Below, in pieces: positions 1-8,750 of a stretch of DNA of 64,000 nucleotides (within the stretch, counting starts at the first letter, position 1; each line of letters starts with the position of its first letter). The notes below the pieces were generated by a model, which saw only the letters and a program-made list of their open reading frames with translations, searched no databases and was not told where the DNA came from. The translations under genes and the position numbers were made by a program. Source of the stretch: Pandoraea fibrosis (GTDB lineage: Bacteria > Pseudomonadota > Gammaproteobacteria > Burkholderiales > Burkholderiaceae); contig NZ_CP047385.1 of NCBI RefSeq assembly GCF_000807775.2, positions 2,790,001 through 2,854,000 on the forward strand, given 5' to 3'.

Positions 1-1
1 C

Positions 2-448
2 GATGCCACCTACGAGCGCGTGCTCGACATCAACCTGCGTGGCACGTTCTTCATGAGTCAGGCGTTCGTGCCGCATTTCAAAACCCGCCAACGTGGCGTC
101 ATCGTGAACATGTCTTCCGTGGCTGCGCAGCGCGGCGGCGGTGTATTCGGCGGCGCTCACTATGCGGCGTCCAAGTCGGGGGTATTGGGGCTGACCAAGG
201 CCATGGCGCGAGAGCTGGGGCCGGCGGGCATTCGGGTGAACGCGATCTGTCCGGGAATGATCGATACCGACATCACACAAGGTGGCATTCCGGCGGATCG
301 CCGGGCGATGCTCCTGGCCCAGACGCCGCTTGGACGGGCAGGCGAGGCATCCGAGATTGCCGGTTGCTGCCTGTTTCTCGCAAGCCCTCTCTCCTCATAC
401 GTGACCGGCGCAGAGATCGATGCCAACGGCGGCAGCCACATTCATTGA
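2..448 (+). CDS. SDR family oxidoreductase (5' end outside window)
   Basis: The reading frame is already open at base 2, so this is the C-terminal 148 residues of a short-chain dehydrogenase/reductase. The family catalyses NAD(P)-dependent oxidation or reduction of alcohols, sugars or 3-oxoacyl compounds. Visible are the conserved Asn region (LDINLRGTFF), the catalytic Ser in NMSSVAAQRG, the YxxxK pair in HYAASKSG, and the typical downstream block GIRVNAICPG. The C-terminus (SSYVTGAEIDANGG) is also standard for classical SDRs. The Rossmann glycine motif lies outside the window, so cofactor preference cannot be judged. An MFS transporter gene follows after 87 bases. The substrate is unknown; the neighbours suggest a hydroxy acid or sugar acid. 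Confidence 0.93.
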   Translation, partial: DATYERVLDINLRGTFFMSQAFVPHFKTRQRGVIVNMSSVAAQRGGGVFGGAHYAASKSGVLGLTKAMARELGPAGIRVNAICPGMIDTDITQGGIPADRRAMLLAQTPLGRAGEASEIAGCCLFLASPLSSYVTGAEIDANGGSHIH

Positions 449-453
449 GTCAT

Positions 454-484
454 TGAGCGACGGGGCATCGCTGCCCCGCGCTCA
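454..484. terminator. Intercistronic hairpin after the SDR gene
   Basis: Inverted repeat TGAGCG / CGCTCA (454-459, 479-484) encloses CGGGGCA / TGCCCCG (461-467, 472-478) with a four-base loop. The stem is strong, but no T-run follows, so it may be a processing or attenuation hairpin rather than an intrinsic terminator. Confidence 0.4.
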
Positions 485-535
485 TGACCAACACAAAACA
501 AAACACACGATAAAGAACTACCAGGAGATGAAGAC

Positions 536-1858
536 ATGGACGCGATCGACCCGGACAAGCTATTCAGGAAAACAGCGTGGCATATATTGCCCGTGCTGAT
601 GTTGGGATTCTTTCTTGCCTACCTTGACCGCGTGAATGTCGGGTTTGCAAAACTGGAGATGGCGCCTGCTCTCGGATTCAGCGATGGGGTTTATGGCTTC
701 GGTGCCGGTGTCTTTTTCCTGGGATATTTTCTCTTCGAGGTGCCCAGCAACGCCATTTTGCATCGCGTCGGTGCGCGTCGATGGATCTCCCGGATCATGC
801 TGACGTGGGGGCTGATCTCGGCCCTCACGATATTCATCCAGACACCCACCCAGTTCTACGTGATGCGTTTTCTGCTCGGACTTGCCGAGGCGGGTTTCGC
901 GCCTGGCGTCATCTACTACACGAGCCAGTGGTTTCCTGCGGCATACCGTGGCCGGGCCTGGAGCATCTACTACACGTCGCTCGGGCTCGCGGGTGCGGCA
1001 GGCGGCGTGATGTCGGGGCTGATCCTCTCGAAGATGTCCGGTATCGGTCATTTGGCGTCGTGGCAATGGCTGATTTTGCTGGAGGCCGTGCCGACGCTAC
1101 TGCTCGGCGTCTACATCTTCTTCTTTCTCAACGAGAGAATCGCGACCGCGAAGTGGTTGTCGGCGCATGAAAAGCAGTATCTGACGGACGTGCTTGCACA
1201 GGAGAACCGCCAAAAGCTGTCGATCGGTTTCGGCAAGCTGATGCGTAACAGAAAGCTGTGGCTGCTGATCTTCATCTACTTTTCCTATAACTCGGCGCTG
1301 TACGCGATCAGTTTTTGGACGCCGACGCTGGTGCAATCGATGGGCGTGAGAGATCAATGGTCGATCGGATTGTTCTCCGCGCTGCCTGCGCTGTGCGCAA
1401 CGGTGAGCATGGTGGTTTTCGGTTACAGCTCGGATCGATGCCGAGAACGCCGGTGGCATCTGGTGACGGCATTTTCCATGGCAGCTACCGGTTTGCTGAT
1501 CGTGGTATGGGCCCGTCATCCCGCATTGGGCATCGCCGGACTTTGTCTGGCGAGTATGGGCGCGATGTCGGTCCCGACATTGTTCTGGAACATTCCCACG
1601 GCGATGCTTGCCGGCGCCACGGCCGCCGCTGGTATTGCGACGATCAACGCCACGGGCAATCTTGCCGGCTTCCTCTCCCCTTACATGATCGGTTATGTGA
1701 AAGAGACGACCGGCCGCGCCGATATCGGTATGTTCGTCATTGTCGGGCTTCTCTGTCTGGGAATAGTGGGACTGCTGCGAACACCGAAGCAAACGGCGAG
1801 CGTGTCGGGAGTGCCGATTTCCGGCACGGGGCTGAACGTTGAGGGTACGGCAAACTGA
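536..1858 (+). CDS. MFS transporter, anion:cation symporter (ACS) type
   Basis: 440-residue integral membrane protein of the major facilitator superfamily with about 12 hydrophobic segments. The N-terminal sequence LDRVNVGFAKLEM between the first two segments is the hallmark of the ACS (phthalate/glucarate/tartrate permease) branch, which imports organic anions with protons. AGGAGA at 523-528 lies at ribosome-binding distance from the ATG. The gene sits between an SDR and a 3-hydroxyisobutyrate-dehydrogenase-like reductase, so it probably imports the hydroxy or sugar acid that they oxidise. The exact substrate cannot be read from the sequence. Confidence 0.93.
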   Translation: MDAIDPDKLFRKTAWHILPVLMLGFFLAYLDRVNVGFAKLEMAPALGFSDGVYGFGAGVFFLGYFLFEVPSNAILHRVGARRWISRIMLTWGLISALTIFIQTPTQFYVMRFLLGLAEAGFAPGVIYYTSQWFPAAYRGRAWSIYYTSLGLAGAAGGVMSGLILSKMSGIGHLASWQWLILLEAVPTLLLGVYIFFFLNERIATAKWLSAHEKQYLTDVLAQENRQKLSIGFGKLMRNRKLWLLIFIYFSYNSALYAISFWTPTLVQSMGVRDQWSIGLFSALPALCATVSMVVFGYSSDRCRERRWHLVTAFSMAATGLLIVVWARHPALGIAGLCLASMGAMSVPTLFWNIPTAMLAGATAAAGIATINATGNLAGFLSPYMIGYVKETTGRADIGMFVIVGLLCLGIVGLLRTPKQTASVSGVPISGTGLNVEGTAN

Positions 1859-1939
1859 CAATCTCGCTGGGAATGACATGGATGGCGCGGCGGGCGGAAA
1901 CGGCCCCGTCGCATCACCTCAGACACGTTGGAGATGACG

Positions 1940-2824
1940 ATGAGCAGAGTCGGATTTGTCGGGCTGGGCGATATGGGCCTGGCCATGGCGCGCAACCTGA
2001 TCGGACAGGGGCACGAAGTGATCGGGTTTGACGTTCGGGAGGCGCCCGGGAAGTTGCTGGTCGAGGCGGGCGGTCGGTTTGCGCTGTCTCTGGCCGATGT
2101 CGGCAAGGTGGCGGATGCCGTGTTCGTCATGGTGATGAACGAAGAGCAGATGCGGGCCGTCGTCCATGGCGAAGGCGGGCTGATAACGGTGATGCGGCCC
2201 GGCTCGACGGTGATAGTGACGTCTACCGTCAGTGATACTGCCGTACAGGAATTGCAGGCGAGGTTGTCGTCGGCCGGCATTCATCTGCTCGATGCCCCGG
2301 TGAGCGGCGGTCAGTTCGGTGCCGAAGCGGGGACGCTGGCATTGATGGTGGCGGGGCAGGCAGCGGTGCTCGAGGAAAACCGTCCGCTACTGGCTGCCGT
2401 CGGGCGGACGATCACCCACGTCGGCGAGGAGATCGGGTTGGGGCAGGCGACCAAAGCGGCCCTGCAAGCATTGATCGGCGCCACATTTGCGGCGCTTTGC
2501 GAGGCGATGGTGCTGGGGCGGAAAGCGGGTATCCCCGGTGACAAGCTGGCCGAAGTGTTCTCGGAAAGCGTCGTGGGAAGCCCATTGGTCCGAAATACGA
2601 CGAACATGATTCTCGCGCGCCGCTTTTCGGCGTCGGGCGCGCATGTGGGAACGATCTACAAGGATCTGGGGATCAGCATGGGGCTGGCCCGGCGCCATGG
2701 CGTAGCAATGTTCACAACGAGTGCCGCCTACGAGGTCATGCAGGCAACCATCTCGATGTATCCGGAAGGGGATATCTGGGCCGCCACGCAACTTCTGGAG
2801 AAGATGGCCGGGTTGGAGGGGTAA
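1940..2824 (+). CDS. NAD(P)-dependent 3-hydroxyisobutyrate dehydrogenase-like oxidoreductase
   Basis: About 294 residues. An N-terminal Rossmann fold starts at once with VGFVGLGDMGLAMARNL, followed by the beta-hydroxyacid dehydrogenase signature region DAPVSGGQFGAEAGTL near residue 120 and the catalytic-Lys helix LGQATKAALQALI near residue 170. The family includes tartronate-semialdehyde reductase, 3-hydroxyisobutyrate dehydrogenase and related enzymes. I chose the ATG at 1940 because GGAG at 1930-1933 is correctly spaced for it; a TTG at 1928 and an ATG at 1934 are open in the same frame. It follows the ACS transporter by 81 bases and is probably co-transcribed with it. Confidence 0.9.
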   Translation: MSRVGFVGLGDMGLAMARNLIGQGHEVIGFDVREAPGKLLVEAGGRFALSLADVGKVADAVFVMVMNEEQMRAVVHGEGGLITVMRPGSTVIVTSTVSDTAVQELQARLSSAGIHLLDAPVSGGQFGAEAGTLALMVAGQAAVLEENRPLLAAVGRTITHVGEEIGLGQATKAALQALIGATFAALCEAMVLGRKAGIPGDKLAEVFSESVVGSPLVRNTTNMILARRFSASGAHVGTIYKDLGISMGLARRHGVAMFTTSAAYEVMQATISMYPEGDIWAATQLLEKMAGLEG

Positions 2825-2845
2825 GGCTCGCTCGTCCAGCCGCTC

Positions 2846-2885
2846 GCGGCCCGTCGATGCTCTGGCATGGCGGGCCGCTTTGTTT
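2846..2885 (+). terminator. Rho-independent terminator of the SDR-MFS-reductase unit
   Basis: Arms GCGGCCCG (2846-2853) and CGGGCCGC (2871-2878) pair perfectly, with a smaller ATGC/GCAT stem inside, and are followed by TTTGTTT. It lies 21 bases after the reductase stop codon. Confidence 0.8.
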
Positions 2886-2941
2886 CCCCGGAACGCTTCG
2901 CATAGACTGTCGGGCTAGTTCGTATTCCCGCAGGAGACACC

Positions 2942-3904
2942 ATGCGACTGGGCGTTCCCAGCCTCTCGGCGTTGCAGGCCTTCGAGGCCAGCGCGCGTCA
3001 TCAGAATTTCGTCCAGGCCGCGCAGGAACTTGCGCTCACGCACGGCGCCGTCTGCAAACGCGTTGGCGAACTGGAGAAGCATCTGGGTGTGGCGTTGTTC
3101 GAGCGCGTGAAGCAACGGCTCGTACTGACCCCGGCCGGTGCGGAGTATGCCAAGCGCATTCGGGTGCATCTCGATCAGATTCGACGCGATACGCTCGACG
3201 TCGTGCAGCAGGGGCGCGAGACGGAACTGGAAATTGCCGTCGGCGTGACCTTTGCCGCGCAATGGCTGATTCCACGGCTCGACGATTTTTATGCGAACAC
3301 GCGCGATGTTCGCCTGCACATTCTCGGGCGCGATCAACCGGTGTTCTTCGACGATTCCGCGTTCGACGCCACAGTCTACTTCAGCACGCGGTTATGGCCC
3401 GGTATGCCCGGCAGTGCCCTTATCACCGATGATGCGCTCCTGCTCGTCGCAGCACCGCGTTTGCTGCAAGGGCAGACGTCGCTCTCGCTGGAACAGATCG
3501 CCGCGCTGTCATGGATCTGCCCGCGCGACCTGCCGCGTGTGTGGGACGACTGGTTCGCGTCGGTGGGGGTATCCGACGCCTCTGGGGTCGGCATGGACAT
3601 CAAACCCGCGCGTAGCGCGCAGCGTTACGACATGTTCATCATGGCGATCAACGCGGCGGTTGCGGGACTTGGCGTGGCGTTGCTGCCCCGCGTGCTGATC
3701 GAGCGCGAACTGGCCAGCGGCGCGCTGGTGCAGGCGCACCCGCATACGCTCGCCAATCCGCAAACCATCTACTTTTCCTATCCGGCGCAGCGCCGCGACT
3801 GGGCACCGTTGCGTCAGTTCGACGCCTGGTTGCGTCGGGCGGCCGAGGCCTACCGGGTCGCCAGTACCGACAAGTCGGGACTTTCGCGCAGCACCTGTTC
3901 GTAG
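2942..3904 (+). CDS. LysR-family transcriptional regulator (GcvA-like)
   Basis: 320 residues. The N-terminal winged helix-turn-helix (about residues 5-65, PSLSALQAFEASARHQNF and AAQELALTHGAVCKRV) is of the GcvA/AmpR branch; the rest is a periplasmic-binding-protein-like effector domain. AGGAG at about 2932-2936 precedes the ATG. It is transcribed away from the upstream catabolic unit after a terminator and runs towards the class II aldolase gene on the other strand. The two genes overlap tail to tail by 55 bases. It most likely controls one of the neighbouring units; its effector is unknown. Confidence 0.92.
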   Translation: MRLGVPSLSALQAFEASARHQNFVQAAQELALTHGAVCKRVGELEKHLGVALFERVKQRLVLTPAGAEYAKRIRVHLDQIRRDTLDVVQQGRETELEIAVGVTFAAQWLIPRLDDFYANTRDVRLHILGRDQPVFFDDSAFDATVYFSTRLWPGMPGSALITDDALLLVAAPRLLQGQTSLSLEQIAALSWICPRDLPRVWDDWFASVGVSDASGVGMDIKPARSAQRYDMFIMAINAAVAGLGVALLPRVLIERELASGALVQAHPHTLANPQTIYFSYPAQRRDWAPLRQFDAWLRRAAEAYRVASTDKSGLSRSTCS

Positions 3905-4656
3905 AGGCCCTGATAGCCCAGCCACGCCACATAGTCCGAGCCGAGCAGACGATGCACCTCGCGGGCTTCGCTATCGGTGAGGACTTCGAGCGGGCCGGCG
4001 GCTTCGGCGAGCAACTGCACTTGCGCGCATCGCTCCATCGCCAGAAATCGATAGGCGGCGGCATCGACGGACGAGCCCACGGTCAGCAACCCGTGGTTGA
4101 GCAACACGGCGGCGCGCTTGTGTCCCATTGTCTGGGCGATACGGCGACCTTCGTCGGCACCGAGCACCAGCACGTCGCCGCGAAACAGCACGTGGTCGTC
4201 ATAGAAGAGGCACGCTTCCTGATTGATCGGGGCCAGCGCCCGCGTGCGGGCAGAGAACGCGCGTCCATGTGTCGTGTGCGTGTGTGCGGCCGCCGTCACG
4301 TGGGGCAGGGTGGCGTGAATGCCGGCGTGTATGGCCATGGCCGCAGCGTTTACCGGGCCTTCGCCGTGATGCAGTCCCCCCGTTTCGTCGACGAGAATCA
4401 GATCGTCCGGATGGATCGACGAAAAATGCTGCGCGTAGCGATTGACCCAGAAGCGGTCGTGAAACTCGGGGTCGCGCACGGTAATGTGGCCAGCGATGCC
4501 CTCTGCAAGACCGAAGCGGGCGAAGATCCGGAAAGCGACGGCGAGACGCAGCTTCCGGTCGGCGCGCTCCTCCTCGACGTTATCGAAAACGCGTGGCTTG
4601 GGCAGCGGTGCGCCGAGCGGCGTGGGAATGGCAAAGGCCTCGTGCGGCGTGTTCAT
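3850..4656 (-). CDS. Class II aldolase/adducin family protein
   Basis: 268 residues, similar in length to L-fuculose-phosphate aldolase/adducin-head enzymes fused to a short N-terminal extension. Zinc ligands are visible as HTHTTHG (about residues 121-127) and LLNHGLL (about 183-189), and the active-site acid lies in GIAGHIT near residue 57. Family members cleave or epimerise sugar phosphates or decarboxylate small hydroxy acids. A GGAG stands upstream of the ATG. The 3' end overlaps the end of the LysR gene by 55 bases, which allows antisense interference between the two transcripts. Confidence 0.9.
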   Translation of the reverse strand: MNTPHEAFAIPTPLGAPLPKPRVFDNVEEERADRKLRLAVAFRIFARFGLAEGIAGHITVRDPEFHDRFWVNRYAQHFSSIHPDDLILVDETGGLHHGEGPVNAAAMAIHAGIHATLPHVTAAAHTHTTHGRAFSARTRALAPINQEACLFYDDHVLFRGDVLVLGADEGRRIAQTMGHKRAAVLLNHGLLTVGSSVDAAAYRFLAMERCAQVQLLAEAAGPLEVLTDSEAREVHRLLGSDYVAWLGYQGLYEQVLRESPDLSVLATR

Positions 4657-4846
4657 GGGGGCGACTCCGTCTGATGGGAACGCCGTGCGAGCCGCATTCG
4701 GAGGACGTCGCGACGCGGCGCATCGGCTGACAGCGCATTGTCCCGGGCGGGTTGCGCTGCGTCCATCGACGAAAAGTCACTGGTCATGTCCTTGCCGCAC
4801 CGATTGCCGTCATCTATCGCGCCTCCTGAGCCCCAACGCGTAGGGA

Positions 4847-5671
4847 TTATTCGCCGCGCCCGAACAGCCCGTTGAGTGTTGCGCCGCTGGCAGCGCCGTC
4901 GAAGCCGTCGAAACGACCTTGGGCGAGGGCTGTGGCGGCGTGGATGAAGCCACCCCATGCCGCCCGGGCAAGCGCGCCGCCGACACTCACGCGGCGCACG
5001 CCCAGATCGGCCAGATCTTCCAGCGTCAGCGGTGACGTCGCCCCGATCAGCACGTTGACCGGTTTGGGCGCCACGGCCGTGACGACCGCCCGGATTTGGT
5101 CTGCCGACTGAATGCCTGGCGCATACAAGCAGTCGGCGCCCGCTTCGGCATAGGCTTGCAGCCGTGCGATGGTGTCGTCGAGGTCGGGGACCCCGGCGAA
5201 GAAGTTTTCGGCGCGGCCGATGAGGAGTGTGTCGCCCCCCGTTTCATCGATGGCGCGGCGTGCGGCTTTCATGCGTGCGACAGCTTCGTCGAGCGCGAAA
5301 AGCGGTGCGTTGACGTTACCCGTCGAGTCTTCGATGGACAATCCGGCAACGCCGGTCGCCACGGCCATCTTGACGCTTTGCGCTACCTCATCCGGCGTCT
5401 TGCCGAAGCCGCTTTCGAAGTCGGCATTGACGGGCAGGTCGGTGGCGTCGACGAGCGTTTGCAAATGGGCGAGGACGGTGTCGCGCGTTACTCCGTTGTC
5501 GGGGCGTCCCGTTGACCAGGCGAAGCCCGAACTGGTCGAGGCGATGGCTTTGAAGCCGGCGTGTTCGAGATACCGCGCGCTGCCGGCGTCCCACGGATTC
5601 GGGATCACGAAGCAACCGGCAAGATGGAGTTCTCGAAAGGCGGCGCGTTTTTCGGCAGTGCTGCGTGGCAT
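4847..5671 (-). CDS. Isocitrate lyase/PEP mutase family protein (oxaloacetate decarboxylase-like)
   Basis: 274 residues with the TIM-barrel core of the PEP mutase/isocitrate lyase superfamily: FVIPNPWDAGSARYLE near the N-terminus, a Mg-binding region at NADFESGFG, then GLSIEDSTG and IGRAEN. The KKCGH signature of true isocitrate lyase is absent and the chain is far too short for AceA, so a C-C or P-C lyase such as oxaloacetate decarboxylase or a methylisocitrate-lyase relative is more likely. The ATG at 5669-5671 was chosen because AGGAG stands seven to eight bases upstream; the longer open frame is out of family register. It is leftward, 190 bases from the aldolase gene. Confidence 0.9.
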   Translation of the reverse strand: MPRSTAEKRAAFRELHLAGCFVIPNPWDAGSARYLEHAGFKAIASTSSGFAWSTGRPDNGVTRDTVLAHLQTLVDATDLPVNADFESGFGKTPDEVAQSVKMAVATGVAGLSIEDSTGNVNAPLFALDEAVARMKAARRAIDETGGDTLLIGRAENFFAGVPDLDDTIARLQAYAEAGADCLYAPGIQSADQIRAVVTAVAPKPVNVLIGATSPLTLEDLADLGVRRVSVGGALARAAWGGFIHAATALAQGRFDGFDGAASGATLNGLFGRGE

Positions 5672-5937
5672 GGCTTGTCTCCTGAATGGCGCGCAGTTGG
5701 CTGACGCGCTGCGCACGGAAAACCGATCATCGCGGTTTTGCGTCGGGCTCGCAAGACAGGTTCGGCGCCAGAGAGACGAAATGCCGACTGTGAGACGTTT
5801 TTCCGTGCCGAGCCCCAATATGGGGCTGAACGTGCGCTGTAACCGCCCGTAACCATCTTTTTTACGGCAACGCGGGAATAAGCGCGATTCAACCCGCGTT
5901 ATGCAATCATCTCCACTGTGATTTCAGGATCTCCGAC

Positions 5938-6570
5938 GTGAATTCTCTGCCCCCCTCAGTTTCTTCGGCGTCTGCGCACAATGCCGGTGTGGCGCGACAC
6001 GAAGACGCCAAATACACCCGTGTGGCGATGCTGCTGCATTGGGCCGTGGCATTGTTGATGCTTGGCAACGTCGCCATCGGCCAGACCATCGCGTTGCTGT
6101 CCGACGCCACGCTCGAGAAGATCGACGTGCGTTTCTGGATCGATCTGCACAAGTCCATCGGCATCACCGTGCTGGGCCTCGCGATCCTGCGCATACTGTG
6201 GCGCGCAACGCATCGTCCTCCCGCACTTTCGCAGGTGTTCGCGTCGTGGGAGCGCACGGCGGCGCATCTCGTGCACTGGTTGCTGTATGTCGTGATCTTC
6301 GCGCTGCCGCTCTCGGGCTGGGCGCACGACTCGGCGTGGGTGGCGGCATCGACGCATCCGCTGGTGCTGTTCGGCAGCGTGCCGTTTCCGCGCATGGGTT
6401 TCCTGATGGCGATGAGCGATGCGAGCAAGGACTACTGGCACGATGTGCTGGGTACCGTCCACACTTACTGCGCTTACAGCCTGTACGTGCTGCTGGCGTT
6501 GCATATCGGTGGTGCGCTCAAGCATCAGTGGATCGACCGTCACCCGGTGCTTGGCCGGATGTTGCCGTGA
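5938..6570 (+). CDS. Cytochrome b561, di-haem membrane electron carrier
   Basis: 210 residues, close to the usual 175-200 for prokaryotic cytochrome b561, with four transmembrane segments. Candidate haem ligands are His in LLHWAVALLM (helix 1), DLHKSIG (helix 2), LVHWLLY (helix 3) and LLALHIGGALKH (helix 4). It carries electrons from ubiquinol to a periplasmic partner. The start is GTG at 5938, with AGGA about eight bases upstream. The stop TGA overlaps the GTG of the next gene in the sequence GTGA (6567-6570), so the two are probably translationally coupled. Confidence 0.9.
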   Translation: MNSLPPSVSSASAHNAGVARHEDAKYTRVAMLLHWAVALLMLGNVAIGQTIALLSDATLEKIDVRFWIDLHKSIGITVLGLAILRILWRATHRPPALSQVFASWERTAAHLVHWLLYVVIFALPLSGWAHDSAWVAASTHPLVLFGSVPFPRMGFLMAMSDASKDYWHDVLGTVHTYCAYSLYVLLALHIGGALKHQWIDRHPVLGRMLP

Positions 6571-8072
6571 GCGCCGACATGACGATGACGACATCGCGGC
6601 TCGAAGCCGCGCGCGAGGCACACTCGCCGCGCTTCACACTGCCGCCGACGCCGCTGGCCAGTTGGCTGGTGCACACCGGTGTCGCAGTGCTGTGGTGTCT
6701 GTTGTTCGCGCAGGCATTTTTCCTCAAGGGGGTGTTTGCCTGGGGCACGGGCGTGGCCTATGTCGTGTATGACACCGTGCTGCTCGCGTTCGTGTTCTGG
6801 CAGGCATGGCGCCTGACGCGTCCCGATCCCGAGGGCATGGCGGCGCTTGCCGGTCGCGATGTCGCCAACGTTCGCCTGACGCTTGGCGTCGTGGTCGCGG
6901 CGCACAACGAGGCGGCGGCGCTACCGGTCACATTGCGTGCGCTCATGGCCGGGCGCAAGGTGCCCGACGCTATCGTGATCGCCGACGATGGCTCGCAGGA
7001 CGGCACGCTCGCGCTGCTCACCGGCGAGTACGGCCTCGCCGACCCCGGCGTTGGCGGGCTCAGTGCACCGAGCCCGAGATATCCGAATCTGCGATGGCTC
7101 CGTGTGCCGCATGGCGGTAAGGCGCGCGCACTCAATGCGGCGCTGGTAGGCTTGGACACGGACATTGTCATGACCGTTGACGCCGACACATTGCTCGACG
7201 TCGAGGCTTGTGCTGCGATGCATGACGCCTTTGCGCGTCGGCCGAAACTGGTTGCCGCCACCGGCGTGCTGACACCTGTGTGCGGCACCACGGCGAGTGC
7301 GCGCGTGCTTCAGTGCTTCCAGACTTACGAGTACATCCGTAACTTCATCTCGCGTTTCGCGTGGATGCGCGCAGACGGCCTGCTGTTGATTTCGGGCGCG
7401 TTCGCCTGTTTCCGTCGCGAGGCGGTGTTGGCGGTGGGTGGGTTCGATCCGGCGTGTCTGGTCGAAGACTACGAGCTGATCCATCGTCTGCGCCGCTATT
7501 CGGTCACGCACGGTTTGGCGTGGGAGGTCCGGGTCGTCGGCGGCGCACAGGCGATCACCGATGCGCCGGGTACGCTCACGAGCTTTCTGCGTCAACGTCG
7601 CCGTTGGTTCGCGGGCTTTCTCCAGACGCAATACTGGTACCGCGACATGGTCGGCAACGGCCGCTACGGCAATCTGGGACGCTGGATGCTACCTGTGAAG
7701 GCATTCGACACGCTCCAGCCGATCTATGGGCTCACCGCGTTTGCGCTGCTCGTCACGTTTGTATGCGAGGGGCATTACGGGGTGGTGTTGCCGGTGTCGG
7801 GCATCATCCTCGGCAAGATCGTCATCGATCTGGGCTTTCATCTCTGGTCGGTGCATGCCTATCGACGCTGGACCGGGCATCGCACGGGCACGAGCCTCGG
7901 GATGGCGTTCGTCGCGGCGGTACTGGAGCCGTTTTCGTTCCAGTTGATGCGTCATGCGGGGGCTGCGCTGGGGTGGGGCCACTTCCTGAGCGGACGCCAA
8001 CGTTGGGGTGTTCAGGTGCGACGCGGTATTCTGTCGGGCGAGCGCGAGACGGAGGTGTCCCGCGACAGGTGA
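6567..8072 (+). CDS. Family 2 glycosyltransferase, membrane-bound, processive type
   Basis: About 501 residues. Two N-terminal membrane helices precede a GT-A domain with VVAAHNEA, IADDGSQDGT, the DxD motif in DADT, the acidic LVEDYEL motif and the QRRRW motif; several hydrophobic segments follow. The D, DxD, ED, QxxRW pattern is that of processive glycosyltransferases such as cellulose, hyaluronan or poly-GlcNAc synthases. The start is GTG at 6567, overlapping the b561 stop; ATG at 6579 is an alternative. No deacetylase, export porin or c-di-GMP binding partner is adjacent, apart from the TPR lipoprotein that follows after 24 bases. The polymer is unknown. Confidence 0.88.
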   Translation: MSADMTMTTSRLEAAREAHSPRFTLPPTPLASWLVHTGVAVLWCLLFAQAFFLKGVFAWGTGVAYVVYDTVLLAFVFWQAWRLTRPDPEGMAALAGRDVANVRLTLGVVVAAHNEAAALPVTLRALMAGRKVPDAIVIADDGSQDGTLALLTGEYGLADPGVGGLSAPSPRYPNLRWLRVPHGGKARALNAALVGLDTDIVMTVDADTLLDVEACAAMHDAFARRPKLVAATGVLTPVCGTTASARVLQCFQTYEYIRNFISRFAWMRADGLLLISGAFACFRREAVLAVGGFDPACLVEDYELIHRLRRYSVTHGLAWEVRVVGGAQAITDAPGTLTSFLRQRRRWFAGFLQTQYWYRDMVGNGRYGNLGRWMLPVKAFDTLQPIYGLTAFALLVTFVCEGHYGVVLPVSGIILGKIVIDLGFHLWSVHAYRRWTGHRTGTSLGMAFVAAVLEPFSFQLMRHAGAALGWGHFLSGRQRWGVQVRRGILSGERETEVSRDR

Positions 8073-8096
8073 TTTTCCGGCAGTGTCCTTTTCCCG

Positions 8097-8750
8097 ATGA
8101 TTCGATCTTTGACGTGGTTGGCCATGGTGTGCGCGCTCGGTGGCGTGCTGAGTGCGGCGGGGTGCAGTACGACTGAGCGCAACCCGCCGGGGCCTGCAGG
8201 GCCCGATTACGCGGCGCTGGGTGGCGCAGCGGAAGTGCGCGGCGACTGGGACGGTGCGCGTCGCGCCTTCGGGCAGGCCGTCCTCGTGGCCGACCAGTCT
8301 GGCTGGCCGGCGTCGCAACGCGCGGCCATTCACTTCGACTACGGCCGGGCGCTAGGGGTGACTTGCTACTACACCGAAGCAGAGCGAGAACTGAGCCTTG
8401 CCTACGACCTCGATATTCTGACGGCGCGCTACCGGTATCCTGCGCTGATCGAACTGGCGCGTCTGTCGCTGGTACAGCGCCAGTTTGCGCAATCGGCGAA
8501 GTACTTCGGCCGGGCGCTGGGTTCCCTCGACCGCATGGAGGCAGCACGCAAGGTGCCTTATGCCTATGTCGAGCTACTCGACGATTACGCGCTGGCGTTG
8601 GGCGGCGCAGGCGATGCCGAGGGCGCCACGCGCATCATCGACCGCGCGGCAAAGGTGCGCGCCGGTCTGGGCGACAGCCCGCCGGGGCAAGCGACATCGC
8701 GTACACCATATGGCACGCATTGCGGGCAACTGGCGGCGGGGGCACGATGA
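8097..8750 (+). CDS. TPR-like lipoprotein
   Basis: 217 residues. A lipoprotein signal peptide ends in LSAAGC (lipobox, Cys at about residue 23), so the mature protein is anchored in the inner or outer membrane. The body consists of helical repeats resembling tetratricopeptide units (for example AAEVRGDWDGARRAFGQA, ELARLSLVQRQFAQSAKYF). It follows the glycosyltransferase closely and may serve the same polysaccharide or envelope process. The stop codon overlaps the ATG of selU in ATGA (8747-8750). No specific family name can be given. Confidence 0.8.
   Translation: MIRSLTWLAMVCALGGVLSAAGCSTTERNPPGPAGPDYAALGGAAEVRGDWDGARRAFGQAVLVADQSGWPASQRAAIHFDYGRALGVTCYYTEAERELSLAYDLDILTARYRYPALIELARLSLVQRQFAQSAKYFGRALGSLDRMEAARKVPYAYVELLDDYALALGGAGDAEGATRIIDRAAKVRAGLGDSPPGQATSRTPYGTHCGQLAAGAR

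Noticed and set aside
454..484. Intrinsic terminator after the SDR gene
   Set aside because: The stem is strong but no T-run follows, so I list it only as a hairpin of uncertain role.
4847..5671. Isocitrate lyase (aceA)
   Set aside because: The protein has 274 residues and lacks the KKCGH signature.
6039..8072. A 677-residue frame starting inside the cytochrome b561 gene
   Set aside because: The first 176 codons are an out-of-frame shadow of cytochrome b561; the glycosyltransferase starts at the GTG overlapping the b561 stop.
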